Positions 54,848-64,000 of a DNA stretch of 64,000 nucleotides are shown here, in pieces (positions within the stretch are counted from its first letter, which is position 1; the number at the start of each line of letters is the position of its first letter). The translations under genes were made by a program, and so were the position numbers. The notes below the pieces were generated by a model. The model made no database searches and was not told where the DNA came from. It was given only the letters and a program-made list of their open reading frames with translations. The DNA is from Owenia fusiformis (Eukaryota; Annelida; Polychaeta; Sabellida; Oweniidae), in assembly GCA_903813345.2 (NCBI GenBank), contig CAIIXF020000358.1, positions 21,661 to 85,660 on the forward strand, given 5' to 3'.

Positions 54848-56098
54848 CACGGTGTATAACCCAAACGCTCCTACATGCACGACGGAGCGTTTCATTACTG
54901 AAACTAAACAAAGAAACGCTCCGGAGTAGGAAAACTGACTGGCGGGAATGATGAGCCGTCTGACGATTTCCACAATAATGGGAATAAGAGGTATGAGTTA
55001 CATATTTCGAGTATACCATTCGATGGGTGTGATATTCATGTTGTACTTGCCTGGCTGTTGACGTTTGAAGCAATTAGGAAGAGCTGTACGTAGCAGAATA
55101 GTTATCAAAATTCAAAAACGTATTTGTCATTCTACCGGTCAAAACCCCTTTTGTCGATACATGTGATTAGTTGAGCTAAGATTAGAGCACCAACGTATAT
55201 TTTAGTCAAATTCCAATGCTTCAACGCACCATACATTATCGTAACAGTGATTTGATGACCGAAAATCCAGTCTTAAAAATGATGACATTCTCATATTCAA
55301 GAAACGCTCCGATCTGGTTAACACAGTGAACTGGAAACGCTCCGGTAGTCTAGATCAGTTTAGGAAATATATAGCTTGCCTTTTCTTTTCAGGAAGAGAA
55401 AGAAAAGATCTATTATACCCCTTGGCATCAATAGAAGAAAGATTAATTCACATTTTTCTATAGTTTTATCATTTAGCACATATGTAGGCATGACATCATC
55501 TAATGTAGGCTTAAATCAGCTAGTTGCACGTTTAGCACCACCAGGTTCAGATGTTTCAATTTGCCTAACAAGTACAACACGTTTTTGAGAGATAGATTCG
55601 ATTCGAAACTCTTCTCTAATAATCTGAAAATTATATCAAAACAAAATGGTATGAGCGTTTCTAAAATTGTTTTCTAAATCGACCGAGCGTTTCGAGGAAA
55701 ACAAGCGATTTCTCGAGAACAAATAATGGATATGGACTGGGATTTTAGGAAATGAGAATATACGGGTTTGTGATCTACTACTTTAACAGAAAGATTAACG
55801 TTTTCATAGAAATACTAGTTTAATTCGTAATTTGTGGTCAAATCGTCATCTTCAGATTCGTTCGATCTACACTACGGAGCTTTGATCAAGCAAATAACAG
55901 TTTACCACCAGAAGTTGAATAAATCAGATATTTGCTCACGGTATTGTTCATCGAATGGTACATAATATTAACGAGAGGAACAATACCTACGGTCATAGTG
56001 GAATCTTCATTAGCCGCCATTTTATTTCGCTCCGGAGCGTTTCCGCGTAAATGAAACGCTCCGTCGTGCATGTAGGAGCGTTTGGGTTATACACCGTG
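54848..56098. mobile_element. 1.25-kb TIR element studded with GAAACGCTCC motifs
   Basis: Ends CACGGTGTATAACCC... match inverted for about 50 bases (left 54848-54897, right 56049-56098). The word GAAACGCTCC or its complement, allowing one or two changes, recurs at about 54862, 54885, 54913, 55302, 55333, 55648, 55686, 56032, 56053 and 56076, clustered near the ends but also inside. No transposase frame. No convincing target duplication found. Superfamily unknown. Confidence 0.82.
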
Positions 56099-56329
56099 CA
56101 TTTGCTAACACCCCCACTTTCATAGTGAAGTGACTAATTGGTTTATGTTTACGTTTTAATGTGTTTTGGGTTCTTTGTTACAGCAAGGGGGGCCAGTAAA
56201 GTAGACTAACATGTTTGCATGGCAAATTTTGATCGAATATGTGAGACACTTTAAGTCATTTTAAAGGTCTAAGCTGCTCATGACATCACAAGCTATATAT
56301 TCAGATACGTAAGATCTCTAAATGATTTT

Positions 56330-56855
56330 TATAGTTCTGAGAAACTCATCCTAAAATGTTGTCCAACAATGTGCATTGTGTTGTTTATTGCCACATGGAC
56401 AAGTAGCAATACACCCTTGACTAGAAACTTTGTATTTGCAATTTCCCTGCCTTTTGCCATTTTACATTTGCGAATTGCCAAGGACATATGGTGTCTTGTG
56501 TTGCTACGAAGATTTGTTTGTGAGTACTGGTACAAGACACCCATCTTTGATATATCTTCAAAAGGTATTGCACTTTGAGATTCATATAGTAATTTAGAAT
56601 GCTACCTTGAAGGACAAGAAACTTTAAGAGCTCTTTTGAATTCTCATCCTTCTTTGCAAGCAACATTCTGTATCATCAGACTGAATACAAATTCTCTCAA
56701 CATTGAATTCCTTTGTCTTGTCTGCAGCACTGCATGGGCCATAAGGAGAGTGTCAACTTCTTCATGATCAGTATTTGATAGATTGTTGCAACTATCAGTT
56801 TTGCAAAGTTCAATAGCAGCTCTGCCATAAGTGAAATTCATCCCATAATTTAGAG
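56330..56855 (-). pseudogene. Degraded ORF of unknown family (EEVDTLLMAHA), part 1
   Basis: Minus strand, three frames carry pieces of one apparent coding sequence: MNFTYGRAAIELCKTD, LSNTDHEEVDTLLMAHAVLQ, then KDENSKELLKFLVLQGS and further AT-rich remains. The HEE(A/V)DT.L..HA pattern occurs in an uncharacterised invertebrate ORF often found near transposons; this is memory-level recognition. It is interrupted at its 5' side by the element at 56859-57883, and a likely upstream part lies at 57886-58022. Confidence 0.4.
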
Positions 56856-56858
56856 ATA

Positions 56859-57883
56859 CAGGGTGTCCGGAAAGTAAAGATACAAACACTCTAATTTTAA
56901 TAGATTTAGGTTTAGATTACAATTCATCTACCAACTTTTATAACATAAACGTGTTAAAGTTACGATTGTCATGGTTACGGTGGTCAGGGGTGGTCAGGGG
57001 TATGCGGAGCAGTTTCATGATGTCGCTAAATTGTCATAAATTGCTAGAATTTAACCATTTGAAACAGTGTTTATTATTGTATTTCCTATCAATGTTTTGT
57101 TTTGTTCAATATTGTATTCTTGCTGCCATAGTATTCTCTTTAGACTAATATAACTGATGCATATCATAACTATATAAAGTCACTAACCAGTATAATCAAA
57201 GAAACATTATTTAAGTGCTTAGAAAAAAGGTCCCTGGATTAATAGGAAAGTCAATAGTGCACCTCCTGAATGCACCAATTCACAAAGCAAAGAAAACAAA
57301 CCTTACAATTGAATGTCTTGACATTAAACCTTTTTGTACACTGAGAAGGTCCCGTTGGACTCCTACATTAATGAAAATCTTAAAGCAATATTTGTTAGAA
57401 GTTCAACAAGAAAATGAGACTGCTTGAAGCTATTTTATCAGTAATCTGAGAGATGGACATAAGTGGTATTGTCAGGTCTTAAATCTCTGGTCAAGATGCA
57501 CCATGAATGTTTAGATAATGTTGGGAAATACATGATACTGGATAAAAGTAGTAATGTCAAATGACCAAATAGCATCAGCTCTTACAGTACTACTTCTTTT
57601 GCTGTTGTGGTACATAATTTGATGTATAATACAACAGATGATGGAGTGTCAAGATGATATGAGCTGGAGAAAAAAATTATAAAATATAATTGTGACGCTG
57701 CTCCACATACCAGGGACTACCGTTACCATAACAACCATAACTTTTTCATTTTGAAACAAATTGTCATGACAGTTGCAGGATTAATTGTTATAATGTCATT
57801 CTATAATCTGTAGCAATTTCATCTTACAATGGGTAAATCTATTGAAATTAGAGCATTTGTATCTTTACTTTCCAGACACCCTG
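56859..57883. mobile_element. CAGGGTG-ended DNA transposon, complete copy
   Basis: Ends CAGGGTGTCCGGAAAGTAAA and complement, with an inverted match of about 40 bases, each bordered by TA (56857-56858, 57884-57885). 1025 bp long. It contains the blocks found in the interrupted copy at 4328-6497 (GGTCCCTGGATTAATA, TTGAATGTCTTGACATTAAA, CCCGTTGGACT). TA duplication and size suggest Tc1/mariner. No transposase visible; the longest frame (57215-57427) has no recognisable motif. Confidence 0.85.
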
Positions 57884-57885
57884 TA

Positions 57886-58022
57886 CAGTAACATTGCTTC
57901 ACAAACCAAAGACAGCTTCCCATTTTGTAATACTTTCCAAAATCATCTTGTTGGCTGTTCTTCATTTCACAATGTTTGCATTTACCAAAATATCCCCAAT
58001 CTCTGGTTATAAGTATCACACT
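57886..58022 (-). pseudogene. Degraded ORF of unknown family, upstream part
   Basis: Minus-strand frame ILITRDWGYFGKCKHCEMKN then KYYKMGSCLWFVKQCY up to the transposon edge at 57886. On the other side of the element the minus-strand frame SLNYGMNFTYGRAAIELC continues. It may be one coding sequence split by the insertion. Cysteines CKHC could be part of a zinc finger. Family unknown. Confidence 0.35.
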
Positions 58023-58086
58023 ACTTTAAATATATTCCAAGTGTTCTACTATAATTGCATAGATTCATAGTGCTCACAAAGAACAA

Positions 58087-60153
58087 GTGGATAGTGAAGT
58101 GATAAACATATTAAATATCTCATCCAAAGACAATGATAATGAGTTGCTTAAGGTACCTATAACGTTTGAGGAAGTAAGCGCAGCTTTAGGAAAAATGAAA
58201 TCTGGAAAAGCAAGTGGCCATGACAATATTACAGTCGAACATATAAGACACAGTGGACAGAGTATTTTGAGAGTGCTAATGTGTATTTTCCAAAATATTA
58301 TATTGAATGAATATACACCGATCAACTTTAGATCAGGGATCATAATACCACTGATAAAAGGTGGCGTGCGCGATATATTAGATACCATGGATCACAGAGG
58401 AATAACTCTTATGTCCGTCATTAGGAAGTTGTATGACAATGTTCTATTAGCCCGCTATAAAGAGAAGATTACGTCTAAAATCCCTCAGCTACAAGGCGCA
58501 GCGCTGGAGGGGTGCTCCTCGCTACACACCTCACTACTACTCCACGAAACCATTGCATATAATATAACCAAAGATAGCAAAGTGATCGTTTCTCTACTTG
58601 ATATAAAATCTGATTTTGATACCTGTTGGATTAATGATCTTTTCTACAAGTTATACTACAAAGCAGGGATACGTGGAAAGCTCTGGAGGATACTTTATGA
58701 TTCATACAAGAATTACAGATGCTCTGTTCTTGCCGCCGGTGACGTCTCCGAGCCATTTGAGGTGGCACAGGGCGTTTTTCAGGGAGCTGTCAATAGTATG
58801 CTTTTGTACCAGTTCTTCATCTGTGACTTATTACAAGAACTGGAGACATGTAATTTAGGAGCCAAATGCATGGGTATGAATACATGCTCACCTGCATACG
58901 CGGACGATATAGCACTCATTGCCTTATTTCCGGGAGCCATGAGCACAATGCTAGACATATCGTATAAACACAGCAACAGATGACGTTACACACTGCACCC
59001 AGGTAAATGTGTGGTCTTAACTTATGGGGACAATGTTCAACAATCATCGTACAAGTTAGGCACAAAAACTTTATCCAACGTTACGAAAGCTAAACATGTG
59101 GGAATCCCCCTTTCCACAATGAACAATTATTCAGGACACGTTAAAGAGACCATTGTTAATGGAAAGAGGAAACTATTCTCACTCTTTGGTCTTGGGCACA
59201 AGACAGGTGGATTGTCACCGCTAGTAGCAACAAAGCTGTACAACAGTTATAGTATTCCCACGATGTTGTATGGAGACCAATTGATAAACTACAAGCCAAG
59301 TGACGTAGAAATGCTAGAAGTAGCACAGAAGCAGATAGGAAGAAGATTACAATCTCTCCCAGTTCATAGTAGTAATCCATCCGCAACTATGCCATTAGGA
59401 ATGAACTCCATGACACTTAGAATTGATTACGATATGTTACTGATGTTTGGACTACTTACTCTTCCAATTTCGAATATATACAAACAACTAACTATAACCA
59501 GATTAATACCGATCATCTTCTTTAAGGAGACCACTTGGGATTCCCCAATACGACAAATGTGGGATCGAGTTAGAAAATATAACCTGACAGAACTGCTAAC
59601 TAACATGATTGTTAATGGCATCTACTTAACTAAAGGATCATGGAAAAGACTCATTAAACTTGAAGTAAATGATAAACAAAGAGCCATATACAGGACTACA
59701 TGTAACACGTATAGGCGTCATGACGTCTGCCTTAACATATGTGACGTGAAGAATGGGGCAACAGGGCCCTTGAGACCGTGTGTCTGGTGGACCTTGGCGA
59801 AGATGAAGCCGGAACTACTTACACAATGCAAAACCATGATGCGCCTAGCGACGGACAGTCACGATTTTAGAGTAAAAAATGATGGTATAAATAGCACCTG
59901 CTTCCTTTGTGACATGTTTGAGATTGAAACTCTGGATCATTTTTTATTTTCGTGTACGAATTTTTCTGACGAACACATCAAATTAGCGAAAATATTAGAC
60001 AAGTACAGTGGCAATGGCTTGACGGACAATAAGAATATCATATTTAATTTTAATGGCAACGTCACTTATTCAGACATGGCTGGTATTTCGAACATCATCC
60101 ATTTAATGTATATCAAAAGAGCAAAGCTCATCAGCCAATTTGCTGGCAATTAA
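58087..60153 (+). pseudogene. LINE reverse transcriptase, one in-frame stop
   Basis: A single frame from 58087 to 60153 broken only by TGA at 58981-58983. Landmarks: MKSGKASGHDNITVEHIRHS, FRSGIIIPLIKGG, ITLMSVIRKLYDNVL, SLLDIKSDFDTCW (motif A; SDFD where AFD is usual), AQGVFQGAVNSM (motif B, changed from RQGxxLSP), PAYADDIALIALFPG (motif C), HPGKCVVLTYGDN, then the C-terminal knuckle CFLCDMFEIETLDHFLFSC. The minus-strand relic at 8126-9231 is the same family. Changes in motifs A and B could be decay or family traits. 5' truncated; the 3' end is near 60296 (AAATAAATGAATAATAA). Confidence 0.87.
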
Positions 60154-60384
60154 CATACTAGTGAAACACACTATAGATGCATTTGATCTCTTGTAATTAA
60201 CAAGGTGTCACTAAACTGTAAATATGTTTCGATCCACCATAACTGTATATTATATGTTTTGTACTACTCTGTTTAAATACAGGTAAATAAATGAATAATA
60301 ACAATGAGCAGTTTGCAACATAGTATAACCAGAAAAGCCCAATGGACAAAGATAGAGAATACCCGGCCCATTTGCAACTCAACT

Positions 60385-61980
60385 TTAGATGTCTAATTTT
60401 TAAACTTGTATACTCTTGAAGTTCCTGACACATCTAAAAAATATCAAATAATACTTAGTATTGAACTAGAATAGCGACAACTTTGTTAAAGTCTATACTT
60501 TGAAATTGTTTGGTTTTTATATTTCTGGTTATTTTTCAAAATAAATGGGGTAAGGGAGATATGTAAGCTCTAATATAATGACAGGCTTTCCAATATACAT
60601 TTTTAAATACCTTAAGTCAAAGTAGGCAGGCAAAAGAACAGATTTGATCAAGAATTCATCAACCAATCAGCATAAAACTCAAGATATAAGGAACTATATG
60701 TTATTGCTAAAAGTTTAAAAATTGATGAAAAATGACAAATTTTGTTCTTAAGTGTCTAATTTCTCGACACTAGTATACTAATGAAGGTCCTGAAAAAATA
60801 ATTATAGCATTCAATAACACATAAAGAATGGCTACATCTTTGTTAAAGTTTATACTGGTAGTTTGAAGTTATTTTTTATATTTTCCGGTCATCTTCCCTA
60901 ATAAATGGGGTAGGGGAGATCTGAAAGCTCTAATATGAACATTGTTTGTCCACTATACATTTTCAGTACCTTAAATGGAATAAGACATGTACAAGAACAG
61001 ATTTAATCAAAAATGCATCAACCAGTCAGCATAAAACTCAAGATATCAGGATCTATATGTTACTGCTGAAAGTAGCATTGATTAAAAAATGCCAAGTTTT
61101 GTTCTTAAAGTCTCATTTCTAGCCACTTGAATACCAATAACAGTTCTGAAAAATATTAAAAATATTAAATAACACATAATTTTGATATAGAATAGCTACA
61201 ACTTTATGAAAGTCTATAATTTCAAGTTATTTTATTTTTTCATATTTCTCGTTTATTTTCCATAATTGATGGGGTAGGGGAGATCTGAAAGCTCTAATAT
61301 GAACATTGTTTGTCTACTATACATTTTCTATACCTTAAATGGAAGAAGACATGCAAAAAAAACAGATTTGATTGAAAATGCAACAATCAGACAGCATAAA
61401 ACTCAAGATATGAGGAACTATATATTACTGCTGAAAGCGAAAATGATAAAAAGAAATGCCAAGTTTTGTCCTTAAATGTCTCATTTCTAGCCACTTGTAT
61501 ACCGATATAGGTTCTGAAATATGTTAAAAACATTAAATAACACATAATATTGACATAGAATAGCTACACCTTTGTTAAAGTTTATAATTTCAAGTTATTT
61601 TATTTTTTCATATTTTTCGGTAATTTTCTATAATAAATGGGGTAGGGGAGATCTGAAAGCTCTCAAACGAGCATTGGTTGTCCAATATACATTTTCTATA
61701 CCTTAAATGGAAGAACACATGTACAATCACAGATTTAATCAAAAAAGCAACAACCAGTCAGCATTTAAACTTGAGATATAAGGAACTATATGTAAATGCT
61801 GAAAGCGAAAATGATTAAAAATGCCAAATTTTGTCCTTAAATGTCACATTTTTAGACACAAGTATACTAATGAAGGTCTTGAAACATCTGAAAAACCTTA
61901 CATAACACAAAATATTGATATAGAATAGCTACAACTTTGTTTGAGTTGAACATTTTGACTTCTTGTAGTTTCCATTTTTA
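60385..61980 (+). repeat. ~363-bp satellite array, about 4.4 units
   Basis: GGGGTAGGGGAGATCTGAAA-type blocks start at 60547, 60907, 61271 and 61639, so units are 360-368 bases. Each unit also has AGAATAGCTACAACTTTGTT, CAGCATAAAACTCAAGATAT and TTTTGTTCTTAAGTGTCT. The units diverge from each other by an estimated 10-20%. The same satellite faces the other way at 53240-54120. Confidence 0.92.
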
Positions 61981-62734
61981 GCCAATTTTTTCTAAAAAAT
62001 TCAAGGTATGTCTTCTTCGGACCAGTATTTAGATATGTTCGCAAGAGTTATATGCTTCGCAGGCGAAATCCTTTATGCATGACACCCTAATAGAAAAGAA
62101 AATACACAGAAATTCCATCCAGCTCAAAAAGTCATTTTTTCCTTAACGGAGCCTCTTAGAAAATTTTCCACCCCGAGTAAAGACAAATAATGTTTTTTTT
62201 AAGTTTTACCAGTAAAAATTTATTACAGTTTCATCTGTCAATCAACTTTGAAACAGACCCACCCACATATGACGTTTGACCAATCAGAAAGCATTTCAAA
62301 ATAGACTAGTGCATGAAGTGTGACTCATGAGAGTTTAGCTTGTGCCAACAGCCAATCAAATCAAGCTGTCACTTTATACGATGCTTGTGCTATGTTTTTT
62401 TATTGGTTATTGCGAGCGGAAGTATTGCATATTTTAAAATTTAAACCGATTGGATTGCGGCTTACTTACATACATGACATATGTTTGGATCAGCATCCAC
62501 GGAAAAAAATCAAAACAAAATTAGTTTCAAACTTTTTATTCATGATATTGCCGCGACCAATATTGATGAATACAGTCAACAACTGACAGTCAATCAGGGT
62601 AAGCTTATAGGTCGTTTTTTAATACGCCAGGGAGACTTGTATTTTGAGAGGAAACACGCCAGCCGCTAAAACAAGGCGTCCTGGCGTGTGGGAATCTTAG
62701 GGTCTACATAGTAATATTCCCAGCAACTTCATAT
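61981..62734. other. No gene or known element seen
   Basis: Short frames only. Contains a T-rich stretch near 62190 and an imperfect repeat of GGCGTCCTGGCGTGTG/GCCAGGGAGACTTG-type words near 62625-62690. Nothing assignable. Confidence 0.5.
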
Positions 62735-62851
62735 GGACTGAGAAATTGAAGGTCACAGGGTTTTTATAAAAATATATTCCAAAAATTCTTGACACCCTGT
62801 AAGTCGTAGGTCGTAGGGTCGAAGGGTTTTTAGTACATTCCGTTCTTTGCC
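62735..62851 (-). repeat. Dispersed repeat, right member of an inverted pair
   Basis: Reverse complement of the repeat at 49580-49715: CCAAAAATTCTTGACACCCT, TCGTAGGGTCGAAGGGTTTT, TAGTACATTCCG. It has GTCGTAGGTCGTAGGGTC here in place of the extended CCTTCGACC tandem of the other copy. Confidence 0.8.
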
Positions 62852-63468
62852 GGGATTGTGATTGACGGTAAATGCCAGAGAGAGTGGAGTTTGTCTAAAA
62901 ACTTGACAGATAGAAGAATGCATTCATAATTCGATTTCATCTATAGATGTCATGCCGTCCGGTCAAAACATACAAAGGTCAAACTGAGTTCAGAGTTTTA
63001 ATGGCGGTAGGTTTGGAATCGTTTTTAACCACTTGATCATGTCTGTTTTCTCAACTTATATTTAATCGAATGAGTTATTTATATAAGGGACAGATGAAGA
63101 GATATTATATGCTCCGTCGAGGGTAGTAATCAATAATGTGTTTTACGTTTTTGCTTAGTAATTGCGACTTGAAAGGGTGTTTTCAACAAAAAGTTGAAAA
63201 TCTGACAAACTTCTGTTCGCCACGACAGATGTGCGTGATTGTTTCATTATTAGCAGCGTAGATCAGGTATCTTAAGCTCAACGATTCTGTGTAATTTCAG
63301 GAATTATGATCATACATTTTGCGCGTTACAACCAATTCAATTTTCGAAATGAGAGATCTCAGAAATTTCTGACGAAGAAAATTTTTGTTGAACGTCAGCG
63401 GATTAATATATCGTGACGTCACGGATTTTAATGCTAACAATGGACTTGAGGGGCCTTGCTGCCCGGCT

Positions 63469-63772
63469 CAAGGAGGATTGGCTCCCAGAGTGCACCACCG
63501 ATATTCTGTCCCATATATGGGCATGTCGTGCTACAAAATTTGAATTCCAACAGCCGCCATTTTGTTCACTTCAACATTTGAATCGTGAATTTTGGTCTTA
63601 TTTCCTAACGAAAAATTCTAAAACTCACAGGAAATGATCGAGATATTGGTTCAAATCTTTTTAACTGTTTATTTTGAATTTATAATCGGTTATAATTTCA
63701 GAAAATAACGACATCTCGGCGTTTTCATTGTTGGAAAATATCGACTTCGATTCTGGGAGCCAATCCTCCTTG
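63469..63772 (+). mobile_element. 304-bp MITE, copy 3 (9-bp TSD)
   Basis: Third copy of the family at 716 and 29731. Ends CAAGGAGGATTGGCTCCCAG and complement. Perfect 9-bp target duplication TGCCCGGCT at 63460-63468 and 63773-63781. It sits inside a GC-rich block (GGGGCCTTGCTGCCCGGCT) that also occurs, uninterrupted and inverted, at 44171-44193, which confirms the pre-insertion sequence. Confidence 0.93.
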
Positions 63773-64000
63773 TGCCCGGCTGCTATATTCAAAATGAATA
63801 CACTCTGTAAAATAGTGGCGTAATTCTACGCACTTTTTTATGGTGTCATCCACCATGACAGTTCACAGCTCCAATTCTGGATTCCAAAGTATAGATAGTT
63901 GATATAAAGACTTCAAAATGAGACATCTCCGATATCCTTCAGTGAAATGAGGTTAACTTATCCTAGTACAAGGTAAGATAATGATCGACTGTAATGAGTA

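Noticed and set aside
62320-62669. Short frames near 62.3-62.7 kb as possible genes
   Set aside because: No signal peptide with a conserved core, no domain, no splice partners.

Overview
The window looks like a piece of a marine invertebrate nuclear genome, most likely a lophotrochozoan such as a mollusc; the species cannot be fixed from sequence alone. The reasons are AT-rich DNA, GT-AG introns, AATAAA signals, no bacterial-style operons, and host proteins of animal type (PAN/apple plus WSC domains, a chitin-binding-like cysteine module, a Mab-21/cGAS-like protein). About two thirds of the sequence is transposable elements at various stages of decay, and a 500-N scaffold gap lies at 23501-24000.

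Host genes: (1) 16766-18555, minus strand, three exons, a 456-residue secreted Gly/Tyr/Gln-rich protein with an exact 35-residue tandem repeat and a C-terminal six-cysteine module; (2) 24060-26051, plus strand, a Mab-21/cGAS-like nucleotidyltransferase with an apparently complete catalytic triad and an N-terminal CxxC...CxxC pair, its 5' side lost in or near the gap; (3) 31133-34938, plus strand, three exons, a 190-residue secreted protein with PAN/apple and WSC domains. Its second intron holds an array of about seven copies of the end of exon 2, splice donor included, and a 51-bp minisatellite. No functional link between the three is evident.

Layout: 1-9.3 kb holds MITEs, LINE fragments, a perfect 119-bp-arm palindrome and a nested stack (a LINE with an 11-bp target duplication and a TTAA element inside a CAGGGTG-ended DNA transposon). 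9.8-16.2 kb is a decayed Tx1/L1-like LINE lying inside a pair of ~390-bp inverted arms and itself broken by two mariner-like elements, a retro-insertion and a TTAA element. 16.7-18.6 kb is host gene 1. 19.4-23.4 kb holds a 5'-truncated CR1/L2-like LINE, a ~165-bp tandem repeat and a retroelement C-terminal fragment split by a MITE. 24-26 kb is host gene 2. 26.6-30 kb holds MITEs, including one 1.3-kb hairpin-bearing element. 31.1-35 kb is host gene 3. 35.7-43.1 kb is LINE territory: an L1-type ORF1, a CR1-like RT and a longer LINE whose leader carries a 2A ribosome-skipping motif. 44-48.5 kb shows almost nothing recognisable. 49.4-63 kb holds a Ngaro/DIRS-like tyrosine-recombinase retrotransposon, two opposite-facing blocks of one ~363-bp satellite, a motif-studded TIR element, a mariner-like element splitting an unknown decayed ORF, and a second LINE family. 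The MITE that opens the window (716-1019) also closes it (63469-63772).

Best leads: the zinc-ribbon-like cGAS-like protein, the repeat-built secreted protein, the donor-site-duplicating intron array, the MITE family with three intact 9-bp target duplications, the perfect palindrome, the 2A-bearing LINE and the element studded with ten copies of GAAACGCTCC-type motifs.
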